Of a DNA stretch of 64,000 bases, positions 43,840 to 53,032 are shown in pieces. The notes under the pieces were generated by a model. It ran no database searches. It had not been told where the DNA came from and worked only from the letters and a program-made list of their open reading frames with translations. A program made the translations under genes and the position numbers. The stretch is from an uncultured Desulfovibrio sp. GTDB lineage: Bacteria; Desulfobacterota; Desulfovibrionia; Desulfovibrionales; Desulfovibrionaceae. Positions within the stretch are counted from its first letter, which is position 1. Every line of letters begins with the position of its first letter. The stretch covers positions 62,001 through 126,000 of the forward strand of contig NZ_CALUWO010000003.1 in NCBI RefSeq assembly GCF_944324505.1. The letters are read 5' to 3'.

Positions 43840-44789
43840 CGGGCTTGGCTCCGGGGATGGTAGGCGCGGTGTATGCTGCGCAGGCGCTCGGCCTGGACAT
43901 GGGTGTAGATTTCCGTGGCGCCGATATCGGCGTGCCCCAGCAGAACCTGCACGGAGCGCAGGTCCGCGCCGCCTTCCAGCAGGTGGGTGGCAAAGGTGTG
44001 ACGGAAGGTATGCGGCGAAATGTCGCGGCGTATGCCGGCGCTCAGGGCATATTTCTTGATGGCCTTCCAGACGTACTGGCGGGTGAGGCCATTGCCGGAA
44101 CGGTTCACGAAAAGCAGCCGGCTGCCGGGAGCGAACTGCGGACGGCAGTGCGCCATGTAGTCCTGAAGGCGGGCCTGCGCCTCGGCATGCAGGGGCACAA
44201 AGCGTTCCTTGGCGCCCTTGCCGAAAACACGCAGCAGGCCGCGTTGCAGGTCCACATCATCCAGCGTCAGGCCGCAGACTTCGGAAACGCGCAGCCCGGC
44301 AGCGTAGAGCAGCTCCATGAGGCAGCGATCCCGGCGGCCGGACTTGTTGCGGCAGTCCGGCTGCTCCAGCAGGGTCTGCATTTCGGCGCGGCTGAGGACT
44401 TCGGGCAGATACTGCGGCAGGCGGGGGCTGTCCAGCAGGGCCGCCGGATTGGCCGGCAGGACGGCATGTTCCACGGCAAAGTCAAAAAAGTTGCGCAGGG
44501 CGGAAAGGCGGCGGGCCAGACTGCGCCCCGTGTTCTGCCGCGAGCGCAGCCAGGCCAGAAACAGCAGAATGTCGCCTTCGGCAAGCTGTTGCCGGGCGGG
44601 GGCAGGGGGGGCAGCGCGCAATTCGTCCAGAAAAAGGAGAAACAGGCCCACGTCCTGCCCGTAGGCTTCCACCGTGCGGGGGGAAAGGCCGCGCTCTGCC
44701 AGCAGGGCGTCACTCCAGGCTGGCAAAAGATGCGCCAGGGCCGTGTGCATATCCGCCTCGGGGGGGGCGGCAAGTGTCGTATCCGTCAT
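43836..44789 (-). CDS. xerD: Xer-type tyrosine recombinase
   Basis: 317-residue site-specific recombinase, probably XerC/D resolving chromosome dimers at dif. The N-terminal SAM-like core-binding domain spans LSPRTVEAYGQDVGLFLLFL to about residue 110. Catalytic residues are present in order: AAGLRVSEVCGL (Arg), KGAKERFVPL (Lys), SPHTFRHTFATHLL (His-x-x-Arg), LGHADIGATEIYTHV (His and nucleophile Tyr). The ATG at 44789 is used; an internal ATG at 44750 has a slightly better ribosome site. Housekeeping context and the 4-nt overlap with the tRNA-processing gene argue for a Xer protein, not a mobile-element integrase. XerC versus XerD cannot be told by eye. Confidence 0.87.
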   Translation of the reverse strand: MTDTTLAAPPEADMHTALAHLLPAWSDALLAERGLSPRTVEAYGQDVGLFLLFLDELRAAPPAPARQQLAEGDILLFLAWLRSRQNTGRSLARRLSALRNFFDFAVEHAVLPANPAALLDSPRLPQYLPEVLSRAEMQTLLEQPDCRNKSGRRDRCLMELLYAAGLRVSEVCGLTLDDVDLQRGLLRVFGKGAKERFVPLHAEAQARLQDYMAHCRPQFAPGSRLLFVNRSGNGLTRQYVWKAIKKYALSAGIRRDISPHTFRHTFATHLLEGGADLRSVQVLLGHADIGATEIYTHVQAERLRSIHRAYHPRSQAR

Positions 44790-44864
44790 ACAACAATGGT
44801 AGCCTGCCCGGGCCGGCGGGGCAAGGTCTTTGCGTTTTGCCGCGCGTGATGCTATGGCCTGGGC

Positions 44865-45383
44865 ATGACATGCGCATGTTCTTCTGCATTGCTGGCCTAT
44901 ATTGGCCTTGGTTCCAACACGCCGGATGCCCCCCAGCGTCTCACGACGGCCAGCGAGGCCCTGGACAGACTGGAAGGGCTGCATGTGCTGCGGGCCTCGT
45001 CCCGCTATAGCACCGAGCCGCAAGGCTATGCCGGGCAGCCCTGGTTCGAGAATGCCGTGCTGGAAGTGGCGGTGGACAGCCGGCGCTGGCAGCCGCGCGA
45101 GCTGCTGGCCGCCCTGCTGGGCATGGAGGTCGCGCTGGGGCGCCGCCGGAATCCTGCGCTGCGCTTCGGTCCGCGAAGCATCGACATGGACCTGCTGCTT
45201 TTTGGGCAGGTGCAGAGTGACGACCCCTGGTGTCTGCTGCCGCATCCGCGCATGTGCGAGCGGGCCTTTGTGCTTGTACCCCTGGCCGAGCTGGCCCCGG
45301 GGCTGCTGGTGAAGGGGCGCAGCGTGACGCAGTGGCTTGCCGGCCTGTCCTGGCGCAGAGAAGGGCGGGCAATTTTTCAGTGA
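44865..45383 (+). CDS. folK: 6-hydroxymethyl-7,8-dihydropterin pyrophosphokinase
   Basis: Folate-pathway kinase, 172 residues, transferring pyrophosphate from ATP to the pterin. Blocks: AYIGLGSNTPDAPQRL at the start, SSRYSTEPQGYAGQPWFENAVLEV near residue 45, RFGPRSIDMDLLLFG near 98 (Mg2+-binding aspartates) and LPHPRMCERAFVLVPLAEL near 123. The gene diverges from the recombinase gene. Confidence 0.93.
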   Translation: MTCACSSALLAYIGLGSNTPDAPQRLTTASEALDRLEGLHVLRASSRYSTEPQGYAGQPWFENAVLEVAVDSRRWQPRELLAALLGMEVALGRRRNPALRFGPRSIDMDLLLFGQVQSDDPWCLLPHPRMCERAFVLVPLAELAPGLLVKGRSVTQWLAGLSWRREGRAIFQ

Positions 45384-45452
45384 CCTTTGCTCCTGCTTGT
45401 GCTAGGAATCTTTCATTGACCTGCGCCGGGCGGCGCTGCCAAAGGAGTATGT

Positions 45453-45746
45453 ATGATCAAATGGCTTATTCTGGCCGTGGCGATATATCTGCTGTATCGC
45501 ATGTTTGCCAATGACCTGCTCAAAAAGAAGAAGCAGGACAAGGAAGAGGACGCCGCAGAGATGGAGCGCAAGGTGGCGGCCGGGGAAATGGTGAAGGACC
45601 CGGAATGCGGGGCCTATGTTTCCGTGGACGACAGCATCACCGTGCGGGACGGGGAACAGGTCTACCGTTTCTGCAGCTATGAATGCCGCGACAAGTTTCT
45701 GAAGCGTCTGCAGGAGGGCGGCCGGCAGCTGCCCCCGCAGGACTAG
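45453..45746 (+). CDS. Small membrane-anchored TRASH/YHS-like protein
   Basis: 97 residues. One N-terminal membrane span (IKWLILAVAIYLLYRMF), a lysine-rich stretch, then a metal-binding-like module MVKDPECGAYVSVDDSITV followed by YRFCSYECRDKFLKRL. The pattern C-x-n-C-x3-C with FCSxECRDKF is that of TRASH/YHS domains, proposed to bind heavy metals or zinc. AAAGGAG lies just upstream of the ATG at 45453. A strong bidirectional terminator follows. Function unknown. Confidence 0.82.
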   Translation: MIKWLILAVAIYLLYRMFANDLLKKKKQDKEEDAAEMERKVAAGEMVKDPECGAYVSVDDSITVRDGEQVYRFCSYECRDKFLKRLQEGGRQLPPQD

Positions 45747-45794
45747 GTCCGACAGGGCTGTGGCGGCACGGGCTGCTGCATGCCAGGCATGATA

Positions 45795-45826
45795 AAGGGT
45801 GCCCCGCCATGGCGGGGCACCCTTTT
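45795..45826. terminator. Bidirectional intrinsic terminator between the TRASH gene and lysC
   Basis: Perfect palindrome AAGGGTGCCCCGCC/GGCGGGGCACCCTT, T-rich on the plus side (TTTTGCTT) and with TTT on the minus side; it separates two convergent genes. Confidence 0.85.
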
Positions 45827-45915
45827 GCTTGCTGCGAAGGGCGCTCTCGGGAAGAACGCCGGCTGCCCGCTGCGGCACCGGAGCGGAGGCGGGCAGAAGA
45901 GAGGAAGGGACGCGG

Positions 45916-47139
45916 CTAGTTGATGTCCCAGTCCAGGCCGAAGGTATCGTGCAGAATGCGCACGGCCAGCTCCACGTACTTTTCCTGAATCAGGATGGTG
46001 ATCTTGATTTCGGAGGTGCTGATCATGAGGATATTGATGCCTTCCTGCGTCAGGGCGGCAAAGGCCCGGGCCGCAACGCCGGAGTGGTTGCGCATGCCCA
46101 CGCCGATGGCAGAGACCTTGGCCACATTGACATCATGCACCACTTCGCTGGCGCCGATCTTGCGGGTCACCTCTTCCATGATGGCAAGCGTCTGGGCGAG
46201 TTCCTTGCGGGAAATGGTAAAGGTGATGTCCGTATGGCCGTCAAGGCTGGTGTTCTGCACGATCATGTCCACCAGCACACCCTTTTCGGAGAGCGGGCCG
46301 AAGACGGCCGCAGCCACGCCGGGCACGTCCGGCACATCATGCAGCGTCACGCGGGCCTGGTCCTTATCATAGGCGATGCCCGAAACAAGCAGGGCTTCCA
46401 TGCTCGAATCCTCCTGAGTAACAAGGGTACCGGGGTCGTCGGTAAAGGTCGAGCGCACCCGTACCGGGACTTTGTATTTCTTGGCGAATTCCACAGAACG
46501 GATATGCAGGACCTTGGCGCCCATGCTCGCCATTTCGAGCATTTCCTCATAGGCCACGCGATCCATCTTGCGGGCCGTGGAGCAGATATTGGGGTCGGTG
46601 GTATAGACCCCGTCCACATCGGTATAGATTTCGCACTCCACGGAACCCAGTGCCGCCGCCAGCGCCACGGCCGAAGTATCGGAGCCGCCGCGCCCCAGGG
46701 TAGTGATGCGCCCATCCTGGGTGCAGCCCTGGAAACCGGCCACCACCAGCACGTCGTATTCCTCAAGGTAGGCGCGCAGCCTGTTGCTGTCGATATCCGT
46801 AATGCGCGCCCGACCGAAGTCTTCATCCGTATGCATGGGGATCTGCCAGCCCAGAAGCGAGCGCGCGCTCACCCCGGCATCCTTCAGCAGCATGGTGAAC
46901 AGGGCAATGGAAACCTGTTCGCCCGTGGAGACCAGCACATCGCTTTCCGCCTTGTCCGGCGTACCGGACCACTCGTCGGCCAGGGCAAGCAGGCGGTTGG
47001 TCTCGCCAGCACGGGCCGAGAGCACCACCACCATCTTGTAGCCTTTCGCCAGACCGGCAAGGACCTTTTCGCGAACCTTCTTCATGCACTCCAGATTCGC
47101 CACTGAAGTGCCGCCAAATTTTTGCACGAGAATCTTCAT
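45916..47139 (-). CDS. lysC: Aspartate kinase
   Basis: Phosphorylates aspartate for the lysine/threonine/methionine branch. 407 residues: kinase domain starting KILVQKFGGTSVANLE, with GFQGCTQDGRITTLGRGGSDTSAVALAAAL near residue 155 (aspartate and ATP site) and YTDVDGVYTTDP near 190. Two ACT domains follow from about 265 (GIAYDKDQARVTLHDVPDVPG; KVSAIGVGMRNHSGVAARAF), so feedback inhibition is expected. The ATG at 47139 lies 32 nt after tsaE. Confidence 0.95.
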   Translation of the reverse strand: MKILVQKFGGTSVANLECMKKVREKVLAGLAKGYKMVVVLSARAGETNRLLALADEWSGTPDKAESDVLVSTGEQVSIALFTMLLKDAGVSARSLLGWQIPMHTDEDFGRARITDIDSNRLRAYLEEYDVLVVAGFQGCTQDGRITTLGRGGSDTSAVALAAALGSVECEIYTDVDGVYTTDPNICSTARKMDRVAYEEMLEMASMGAKVLHIRSVEFAKKYKVPVRVRSTFTDDPGTLVTQEDSSMEALLVSGIAYDKDQARVTLHDVPDVPGVAAAVFGPLSEKGVLVDMIVQNTSLDGHTDITFTISRKELAQTLAIMEEVTRKIGASEVVHDVNVAKVSAIGVGMRNHSGVAARAFAALTQEGINILMISTSEIKITILIQEKYVELAVRILHDTFGLDWDIN

Positions 47140-47171
47140 GCCAAACTACGCCACCTGACTGCAACAATGAA

Positions 47172-47672
47172 TCACAGGGCAACGGGACTGGTCCCTTGCA
47201 GGATGGACCATCCCTTTTGCAGCCGTTCCACCAGACGCCGGGAAGCCGCACCATGGGTCCGCAGCGTTACAAGGTGTTTTTTGTCGCACGACTTCAGGCG
47301 GATGTCCAGATATTCCTCAGGCAAATCTGCCGCGGAAAGATTTTCTCCCCATTCCACAAAGCACAGGGTGGCATCGTCATCCAGCGCATCCCACAGCTCG
47401 TCGGGAACGCCCAGGGGCGAGCGGTACAGGTCTGCATGCAGTACGGGCGGCCTGGTGGGATAGCTGTTGCAGAAGGTGAAGGTGGGGCTGGATATTTCCG
47501 CCTGGCTGCCGCCGGGCAGGTGCTCCACCACGGCACGGGTCAGGGTGGTCTTGCCGCTGCCCAGATCGCCGTGCAGCAGACAGAGGCGCACGGCAGGCTC
47601 CCGCAGCAGTTCGCTGGCCAGCAGGCTTCCCAGCGCCATGGTGGCTTCCAGGGATGTCAGTTCCACGTCCAT
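47172..47672 (-). CDS. tsaE: tRNA threonylcarbamoyladenosine biosynthesis ATPase TsaE
   Basis: 166-residue P-loop ATPase of the TsaBDE complex that makes t6A37 in ANN-decoding tRNAs. Walker A LLHGDLGSGKTTLTRAVV is near residue 33; SSPTFTFCNSYPTRPPVLHADLYR near 60 and LCFVEWGENL near 102 are family blocks. Its start lies inside the 3' end of the nnr gene (16-nt overlap). Confidence 0.94.
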   Translation of the reverse strand: MDVELTSLEATMALGSLLASELLREPAVRLCLLHGDLGSGKTTLTRAVVEHLPGGSQAEISSPTFTFCNSYPTRPPVLHADLYRSPLGVPDELWDALDDDATLCFVEWGENLSAADLPEEYLDIRLKSCDKKHLVTLRTHGAASRRLVERLQKGWSILQGTSPVAL

Positions 47673-49348
47673 GCCGTTTCCTCCCCGGCAGGGCCGGTGC
47701 TGTGGGGTGCGTCGTTGTCAGGGCAGGGTGCCGGCTGCGCGTTCTGCGGCTGGCGGACCAGGGGCAGCTGGTCCGCCAGTTCATGGGCCAGGGTACCGCG
47801 TGCCGGAAAGCGGGCGGACAGCCGCTGCCCGGCACGAACGTGCCAGACTACGGCGCAGCAGGCCGCGTACAGGGCGTTTTCCTGTCCGGGCAGGTCCTGT
47901 CGGGCCAGCAGGGCGCCCAGACAGCCAGCCAGCACATCGCCGCTGCCGCCGGCGGAAAGGGCGGGCACATCCCGCGGGCAGAGGCAGATCGGGGCCGCGC
48001 CCGTTGTCGTGCGGCAGGCAACCAGCGTGCCGGCCCCCTTGAGCACCACGCAGGCCGGCGTCAGGGCACAGAGGCGGCGCAGCGCCGCGCAGCGGTCCGC
48101 CTGCACCGCCGCACTGGTGCTGCCCAGCAGGGCCGCCGCTTCGCCGGGATGCGGTGTCAGCACATCATGGGGGCGGAGATCACGCAAAAGCTCCGTATGC
48201 CCGGCCAGCAGGGAAAGGGCATCGGCATCCAGTACGGCCGGCGGGCGCTGCGGCGTGCGCAGCACGGCAGCCAGCAGGGTCAGGGCGGCCTCGCTCCGTC
48301 CCATTCCCGGTCCCAGGACCAGGGCCGAGCAGCGTGCCAGAAGGGAGCGCAGTTCCTGCGGCAGGCCGTGTCCCGACACGACGGGCCAGTGCCGGGAATC
48401 GGTCTGGTCGGCAGCGTCCAGTCCCAGGACCATGATTTCCGCCAGACCGTTCTTGACGGCGGCCAGATTGGCCGACGGGGTGACGGCTGTCACCAGACCC
48501 GCCCCGGCCCGCAGGGCCGCACGGGCCGCCAGGTGGGCCGCGCCGGAAAGACCTTCTGCCCCTCCCAGCACCAGCACATGCCCATAGCCGCCCTTGTATC
48601 CCCGGGCGTGCGGGCCGGGCAGGGTGTCGGGCAGGGTGTCGGGCAGCAGACGGGCGGAACAGGGGGCGCTGCGGCGCACAGCGGCCGGAATGCCTATGGG
48701 CAGCACCAGGAGTCTGCCGGTGAAGGAAGCACTTTCCGGCAGGACCAGGCCCCACTTGGCAGCCTCAAAGGTGACGGTGGCATGGGCGCGCACCGCGTCC
48801 GGGCAGGGAAGGCCCCTGGAGGTATCCAGCCCGGAGGGCACATCCAGCGCAAACAGAAAGGCATGCGGGCGCAGCTCGTTGATGCGGCGGATCAGGTCCA
48901 GCATATCCGGCCGCAGTTCACCGTGAAAGCCCGTTCCCAGCAGGCCGTCCACCACGATGTGCGGCAGTTCCCGGACCGGCGCTTGCCAGGGGCAGCGGCT
49001 CACCGGCAGAAAGGGCACGCCGCAGGCGCGGGCCATGCGCACGTGCCTGCCGCAGGCGCCGCCATAGTGCCGCAGGGGCCGGGTATGCCAGACCGTGGGG
49101 CAGGCGCCCGCATCCAGCAGGTGCCGGGCCAGGGCGGCGGCATCGCCCCCGTTGTTACCGCTGCCCATGAACAGCCAGATGCGCTTGTGGCGCAGGGGGG
49201 CACAGCAGCTGGCAAGCGCCTCCAGGGCTGCGCGCGAGGCATTTTCCATGAGCATGATTTCCGGCAGCCCCAGCGCAAAGGCCGCCAGGTCCCACTGCCG
49301 CATTTCATCAGGCAGGGGCAGAGGAGGCAGACAGAGAGGAAAGGACAT
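47657..49348 (-). CDS. nnr: Bifunctional NAD(P)H-hydrate epimerase / dehydratase
   Basis: Repairs damaged (hydrated) NAD(P)H. 563 residues. The N-terminal epimerase half (YjeF_N) shows WLFMGSGNNGGDAAALARHL near residue 57 and VVDGLLGTGFHGELRPDML near 130. The C-terminal ADP-dependent dehydratase half (from about 240) shows GHVLVLGGAEGLSGAAHLA, ALVLGPGMGRSEAAL, PAVLDADALSLLAG, VLTPHPGEAAALLG and ALSAGGSGDVLAGCLGALLA. A short tandem DNA repeat encodes LPDTLPDTLPG in the linker. The ATG at 49348 starts one base after the acpS stop. Confidence 0.94.
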   Translation of the reverse strand: MSFPLCLPPLPLPDEMRQWDLAAFALGLPEIMLMENASRAALEALASCCAPLRHKRIWLFMGSGNNGGDAAALARHLLDAGACPTVWHTRPLRHYGGACGRHVRMARACGVPFLPVSRCPWQAPVRELPHIVVDGLLGTGFHGELRPDMLDLIRRINELRPHAFLFALDVPSGLDTSRGLPCPDAVRAHATVTFEAAKWGLVLPESASFTGRLLVLPIGIPAAVRRSAPCSARLLPDTLPDTLPGPHARGYKGGYGHVLVLGGAEGLSGAAHLAARAALRAGAGLVTAVTPSANLAAVKNGLAEIMVLGLDAADQTDSRHWPVVSGHGLPQELRSLLARCSALVLGPGMGRSEAALTLLAAVLRTPQRPPAVLDADALSLLAGHTELLRDLRPHDVLTPHPGEAAALLGSTSAAVQADRCAALRRLCALTPACVVLKGAGTLVACRTTTGAAPICLCPRDVPALSAGGSGDVLAGCLGALLARQDLPGQENALYAACCAVVWHVRAGQRLSARFPARGTLAHELADQLPLVRQPQNAQPAPCPDNDAPHSTGPAGEETAWTWN

Positions 49349-49349
49349 T

Positions 49350-49727
49350 TCAGGACTCCAGAATGACGACAGCCACCGCGGCATGCCGTTCATGACTGAT
49401 GGAGACGTGAGCATGGCGGGCGCCCAGCTCCTCCATGCGCTGCCGCGCTGCCGCGTGCAGATGCAGGCAGGGCCGCCCCAGGGCATCGGGCAGGATTTCC
49501 ACCTGCTGGCAGGATATGCCCCGGCTGAATCCCGTTCCCAGCGCCTTGACGGCAGCCTCCTTGGCGGCAAAGCGGCCGGCCAGATAGGCGGCGGCTCCGG
49601 CCGCATCGGGCAGGCGGGCGGCCTCGGCCGGGGTAAGCAGGCGGGCCGCATAGCGCCGGCCGAAGCGCTGAAAACCCCGGGCCACCCGGTCAATGTCCAC
49701 AATATCCGTTCCGAGGCCCGCGATCAT
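49350..49727 (-). CDS. acpS: Holo-[acyl-carrier-protein] synthase
   Basis: Transfers phosphopantetheine from CoA to acyl carrier protein. 125 residues: IAGLGTDIVDIDRVARGFQR at the start (Mg2+-binding Asp), GRFAAKEAAVKALGTGF near residue 52 (Glu/Lys active site), and HAHVSISHERHAAVAVVIL at the end. The ATG at 49727 has GGAG 5 nt upstream; the frame extends to 49775 without conservation. Confidence 0.93.
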   Translation of the reverse strand: MIAGLGTDIVDIDRVARGFQRFGRRYAARLLTPAEAARLPDAAGAAAYLAGRFAAKEAAVKALGTGFSRGISCQQVEILPDALGRPCLHLHAAARQRMEELGARHAHVSISHERHAAVAVVILES

Positions 49728-49760
49728 CTTGTCTCCGTAAGCGTGAAGCACGGGGAAGCA

Positions 49761-49789
49761 TTGCCCCCGGTGCATAAAATGGGTATAAG
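49761..49789 (+). promoter_or_regulatory. Predicted sigma70-like promoter of ugd
   Basis: TTGCCC (49761-49766), 17-nt spacer, TATAAG (49784-49789); transcription would start about 70 nt before the ugd ATG. Confidence 0.6.
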
Positions 49790-49864
49790 CAACACACGAT
49801 ATTTGACCTTATAGCAACACTGTCGTCAAGCCGCAGGGCAGACGTCTTTTTGTAAGGAGAGCCG

Positions 49865-51205
49865 ATGAGACTGTGTATTGTGGGAACAGGCTATGTGGGC
49901 CTGGTGAGTGCGGCCTGTTTCGCCGAAATGGGCAATACGGTTGTCTGCGTAGACGTGAATCCTGCCGTGGTGGAAAAACTCAATGCGGGACAGGTGCATA
50001 TTTTTGAACCCGGTCTGGAACCCATGGTGCAGCGCAGCCGCGCCGACGGGCGCCTGAGCTTTACCACCAGCCTTGCCGAAGGGCTTGCACAGGCTGAATG
50101 CGCCTTTATCTGCGTGGGGACGCCTCCCGGAGAGGACGGTTCGTGCGATCTGCATTATGTGGAACAGGTGGCCACGCAGATAGGCACCCACATGCAGCAT
50201 GAGCTGGTCATTGTGGACAAGTCCACCGTGCCGGTGGGAACGGCAGACCGGGTGCGCACCCTGGTGGAGACGGCCCTGCGGGAGCGCGGGGTGGACATTC
50301 CCTTTGAGGTGGTTTCCAATCCGGAATTTCTCAAGGAAGGGGACGCCATTGCCGACTTCATGAAGCCGGACCGTGTGGTGCTGGGCACGCAGTCGGACAA
50401 GGCGGCCACCCTGATGCGCGAGCTGTATGCGCCCTTTGCCCGGACCCGCGACAAGCTCATCATCATGGGCGTGCGCAGCGCCGAAATGACCAAGTATGCC
50501 GCCAACTGCATGCTGGCCACCAAGATATCCTTCATCAACGAAATCGCCACCATCTGCGAGCAGGTGGGCGCGGATGTGCGCGATGTGCGCACCGGCATTG
50601 GTTCGGATTCGCGCATCGGCTACCAGTTCATCTACCCTGGGGTGGGCTATGGCGGCTCCTGCTTCCCCAAGGATGTGAAGGCCCTGATCCACACGGCGGA
50701 AGCTGCCGGCGTGGATCCCCTGCTGCTCAATGCGGTGGAGGCCGTCAATGCCCGCCAGAAGCTGCACATGGCCGAACGCATCAAGCGCTACTTTGCGCCC
50801 CAGGGCGGGGTGAAGGGCAAGACCCTGGCCCTCTGGGGGCTGGCCTTCAAGGCCAATACGGACGATATGCGCGAGGCGGCGGCCATCAATATCATCAATG
50901 CGCTGACGGCCGACGGCATGCGCATCCGGGCCTTTGACCCTGTGGCAGCGGAAAACGCCCGCCGTATCTTTGCCGGCAATGCCCTGGTGGAAGTGCTGGA
51001 TGATCAGTATGCCGTATGCGAGGGGGCACAGGCCCTGCTGGTGGTGACGGAATGGAACCAGTTCCGCAATCCCGATTTCCAGCGGGTGCGCTCGCTGCTT
51101 ACGGCGCCGCTGCTTTTTGATGGACGCAATCTGTACAGCCCGTCCGCCATGGCGGAGCGGGGCTTTGCCTATTTCTGCATCGGCCGCAGGAGCGATCCGG
51201 CCTAG
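49865..51205 (+). CDS. ugd: UDP-glucose 6-dehydrogenase
   Basis: Oxidises UDP-glucose to UDP-glucuronate with NAD+, feeding capsule, O-antigen or LPS sugars. 446 residues. NAD-binding CIVGTGYVGLVSAACFAE at the start, FICVGTPPGEDGSCDLHYV near residue 80, EFLKEGDAIADFMKPDRVVLG near 155, catalytic cysteine in GVGYGGSCFPKDVKALI near 262, and ALWGLAFKANTDDMREAAAINI near 325. The ATG at 49865 follows TAAGGAG. It is a single gene with predicted promoter and terminator. Confidence 0.95.
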   Translation: MRLCIVGTGYVGLVSAACFAEMGNTVVCVDVNPAVVEKLNAGQVHIFEPGLEPMVQRSRADGRLSFTTSLAEGLAQAECAFICVGTPPGEDGSCDLHYVEQVATQIGTHMQHELVIVDKSTVPVGTADRVRTLVETALRERGVDIPFEVVSNPEFLKEGDAIADFMKPDRVVLGTQSDKAATLMRELYAPFARTRDKLIIMGVRSAEMTKYAANCMLATKISFINEIATICEQVGADVRDVRTGIGSDSRIGYQFIYPGVGYGGSCFPKDVKALIHTAEAAGVDPLLLNAVEAVNARQKLHMAERIKRYFAPQGGVKGKTLALWGLAFKANTDDMREAAAINIINALTADGMRIRAFDPVAAENARRIFAGNALVEVLDDQYAVCEGAQALLVVTEWNQFRNPDFQRVRSLLTAPLLFDGRNLYSPSAMAERGFAYFCIGRRSDPA

Positions 51206-51249
51206 GTCGCACGGCGGGCGGCCGTCCAGGTTGCCCGTGCCATGAGAAA

Positions 51250-51301
51250 AAACAGCAACAGGGCGGTTCTTCCTGCGGGAAAGGCCGCCCTGTCTGTTTT
51301 T
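51250..51301 (+). terminator. Intrinsic terminator after ugd
   Basis: Stem with outer arms AACAGCAACAGGGCGG and CCGCCCTGTCTGTT (CAGGGCGG/CCGCCCTG perfect) around an 18-nt loop, followed by TTTTTC. Confidence 0.65.
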
Positions 51302-51526
51302 CAGGGTCGGAGAAGCCCGGCGGCTTCGGCCTGAAAAGATACGCTGCTCAGGGAAAGAGGAGATTGTTGCCGCTACGGGAGGGCTTTCCGTCCAGGAGAG
51401 ACGTGCCGTCCCGTTGCAGCGGCCCTGCGGGCCGCTTGGGGCCGGCAGGCGTTTGCCGGCATCCTGCACGGGACGAATGCGCAGGCGCTGACATGCGCCT
51501 GCTGCCAAAGCGTGCAGAAAAGGTCC
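51302..51526. other. Intergenic stretch between ugd and the symporter gene
   Basis: The two genes converge across about 320 nt, whose left part is the ugd terminator. The remainder has a hairpin AGCGGCCC/GGGCCGCT at 51418-51436 (3-nt loop, no T tract) and no credible gene. Confidence 0.5.
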
Positions 51527-53032
51527 CTAGCGGTCCACGGGCCAGAAGGTGGATTTCTTGCGGCCCTCGGCATCACAGGCCCAGCCCACGGCCCAGCCCA
51601 GCAGGGACATGGCAAAGCCCACGAAGAAGGGCGGGATGCGGGCGGCCTCGTCCCCCAGCAGCACGGAAAGTACCGGGGTAATGCGGCTGACCAGGGCATC
51701 GGGCGATGCCAGGGAATAAACAAAGGCCGAAAAGCCCTCGTGTCCCAGCAGATACCAGGCCAGGCAGGAGACAAAGCCCAGGGCGCAGCTCAGCCAGGCG
51801 GCCAGACTGCTGCGCTTGCCAAAGCGGACCAGCGCCACATAGGCCACCAGAACCGTGGCGCCCACGATACTCCAGCTGGTGGTGCAGAGCAGGGCAATGA
51901 GCTGCCCCTTGATCTGGGCGCAGCCGCCGCTCAGCAGCACGCAGAAGATGATGCCGGCCAGCCAGGCAGGGCGGGAGGCCTTGCGGCCCGGCAGGTCCTC
52001 GGCAATGGCCGATACGGCAATGTGGTAGATGGCCGTGGCCGTTGACAGGGAGGCGGAGGCAATGGCCAGCACGAATATTTGCAGCCCCACTTCCGGCAGC
52101 AGCTGCTTGACCAGCAGCGGCATGACTTCGTCGGGCGCAGGATTGCCGGGAAGAATGAGGCGTGCCAGCGAGGCCACAAAATAGGCGCCCCCCACCAGCA
52201 CGGTCAGCACCAGCATGGCCAGGGGGGTGATGCGGTGTACCTGACGGGCCGAAGTCAGGGCAAAGTGCCGCTGAATCATCTGCGGCTGTGCCCAGACGGC
52301 AATGGACGTGACAATGACCAGCGAGATGATGAACCAGCCCTGCTGTCCGGCAGACAGGGCAAGAAAGCCGTTATTGGCCTTTTCCGTGGGGGGCAGGGCT
52401 TGCAGGCTGGCCATACCGGCGGTGGGGCCGCCCACCTGATGGAAGACGGCCATGACCAGCATGCAGATGCCCACCAGCATGATGAAGCCCTGCATGGCTT
52501 CGGTATAGAGCACGCCGCGCAGGCCGCCCACGTAGACGGCAAAGGCCACCAGCAGGGCCACCAGCCAGATGAGCACCCATACGGGCAGGGGCACGATCTG
52601 GGCCAGCAGCAGGGCTGCCCCCTTGATGACGGCCGAGGCATAGACGCCCAGAAAGACGGCAAAGAGCAGGGCCAGAAATTTGCCCAGAGCCGGCGAGCGA
52701 TGGCCCCTGGCGATGAGCTGGGAGGGGGTGCGCGCATTGAGGTTGCGCTGGCAGAGGCGCGTGGGCCAGGCCAGAAAGCGGTAGACAATCCAAGTGCCAA
52801 GCCACACATTGCCGGAGGCCACCAGCAGCATTTGCAGACCATAGGTATAGGCCAGGCCGCCAAAGCCCACCAGCGCCACGGCGGAAATATAGGTGGCCAC
52901 GTAGGCCAGCGCCTGAATGGCAAAGTTGATCCTGCCGGTGTGCATGGCGTCGTGTCCCTCGCCCTTGCGGGCCAGGTAGACGAACAGGGCAATGTAGCCG
53001 CCCCAGATGAGGATATTGATGAGCGTCTGCAT
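51527..53032 (-). CDS. Sodium:solute symporter family protein
   Basis: Inner-membrane Na+-coupled uptake carrier of the SSS family (501 residues, about thirteen spans). Diagnostic blocks are INFAIQALAYVATYISAVALVGFGGLAY near residue 35, AVYVGGLRGVLYTEAMQGFIM near 155 (the conserved GGxxxVxxTDxxQ-like region), and ASASLSTATAIYHIAVSAIAEDL near 330 (sodium-site serines). Substrate unknown; pantothenate, proline and monocarboxylates are typical. Its ATG overlaps the stop of a 45-residue membrane-protein gene by one base (TGATG). Confidence 0.87.
   Translation of the reverse strand: MQTLINILIWGGYIALFVYLARKGEGHDAMHTGRINFAIQALAYVATYISAVALVGFGGLAYTYGLQMLLVASGNVWLGTWIVYRFLAWPTRLCQRNLNARTPSQLIARGHRSPALGKFLALLFAVFLGVYASAVIKGAALLLAQIVPLPVWVLIWLVALLVAFAVYVGGLRGVLYTEAMQGFIMLVGICMLVMAVFHQVGGPTAGMASLQALPPTEKANNGFLALSAGQQGWFIISLVIVTSIAVWAQPQMIQRHFALTSARQVHRITPLAMLVLTVLVGGAYFVASLARLILPGNPAPDEVMPLLVKQLLPEVGLQIFVLAIASASLSTATAIYHIAVSAIAEDLPGRKASRPAWLAGIIFCVLLSGGCAQIKGQLIALLCTTSWSIVGATVLVAYVALVRFGKRSSLAAWLSCALGFVSCLAWYLLGHEGFSAFVYSLASPDALVSRITPVLSVLLGDEAARIPPFFVGFAMSLLGWAVGWACDAEGRKKSTFWPVDR

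Noticed and set aside
41098..43863. 921-residue plus-strand frame opposite the DHH-CBS-nucleotidyltransferase gene
   Set aside because: Antisense shadow with low-information composition; the minus strand carries all family motifs.
43836..44789. Tyrosine recombinase as a mobile-element integrase
   Set aside because: Overlaps a housekeeping tRNA-processing gene, has Xer-like length, and no attachment repeats or phage genes are nearby.
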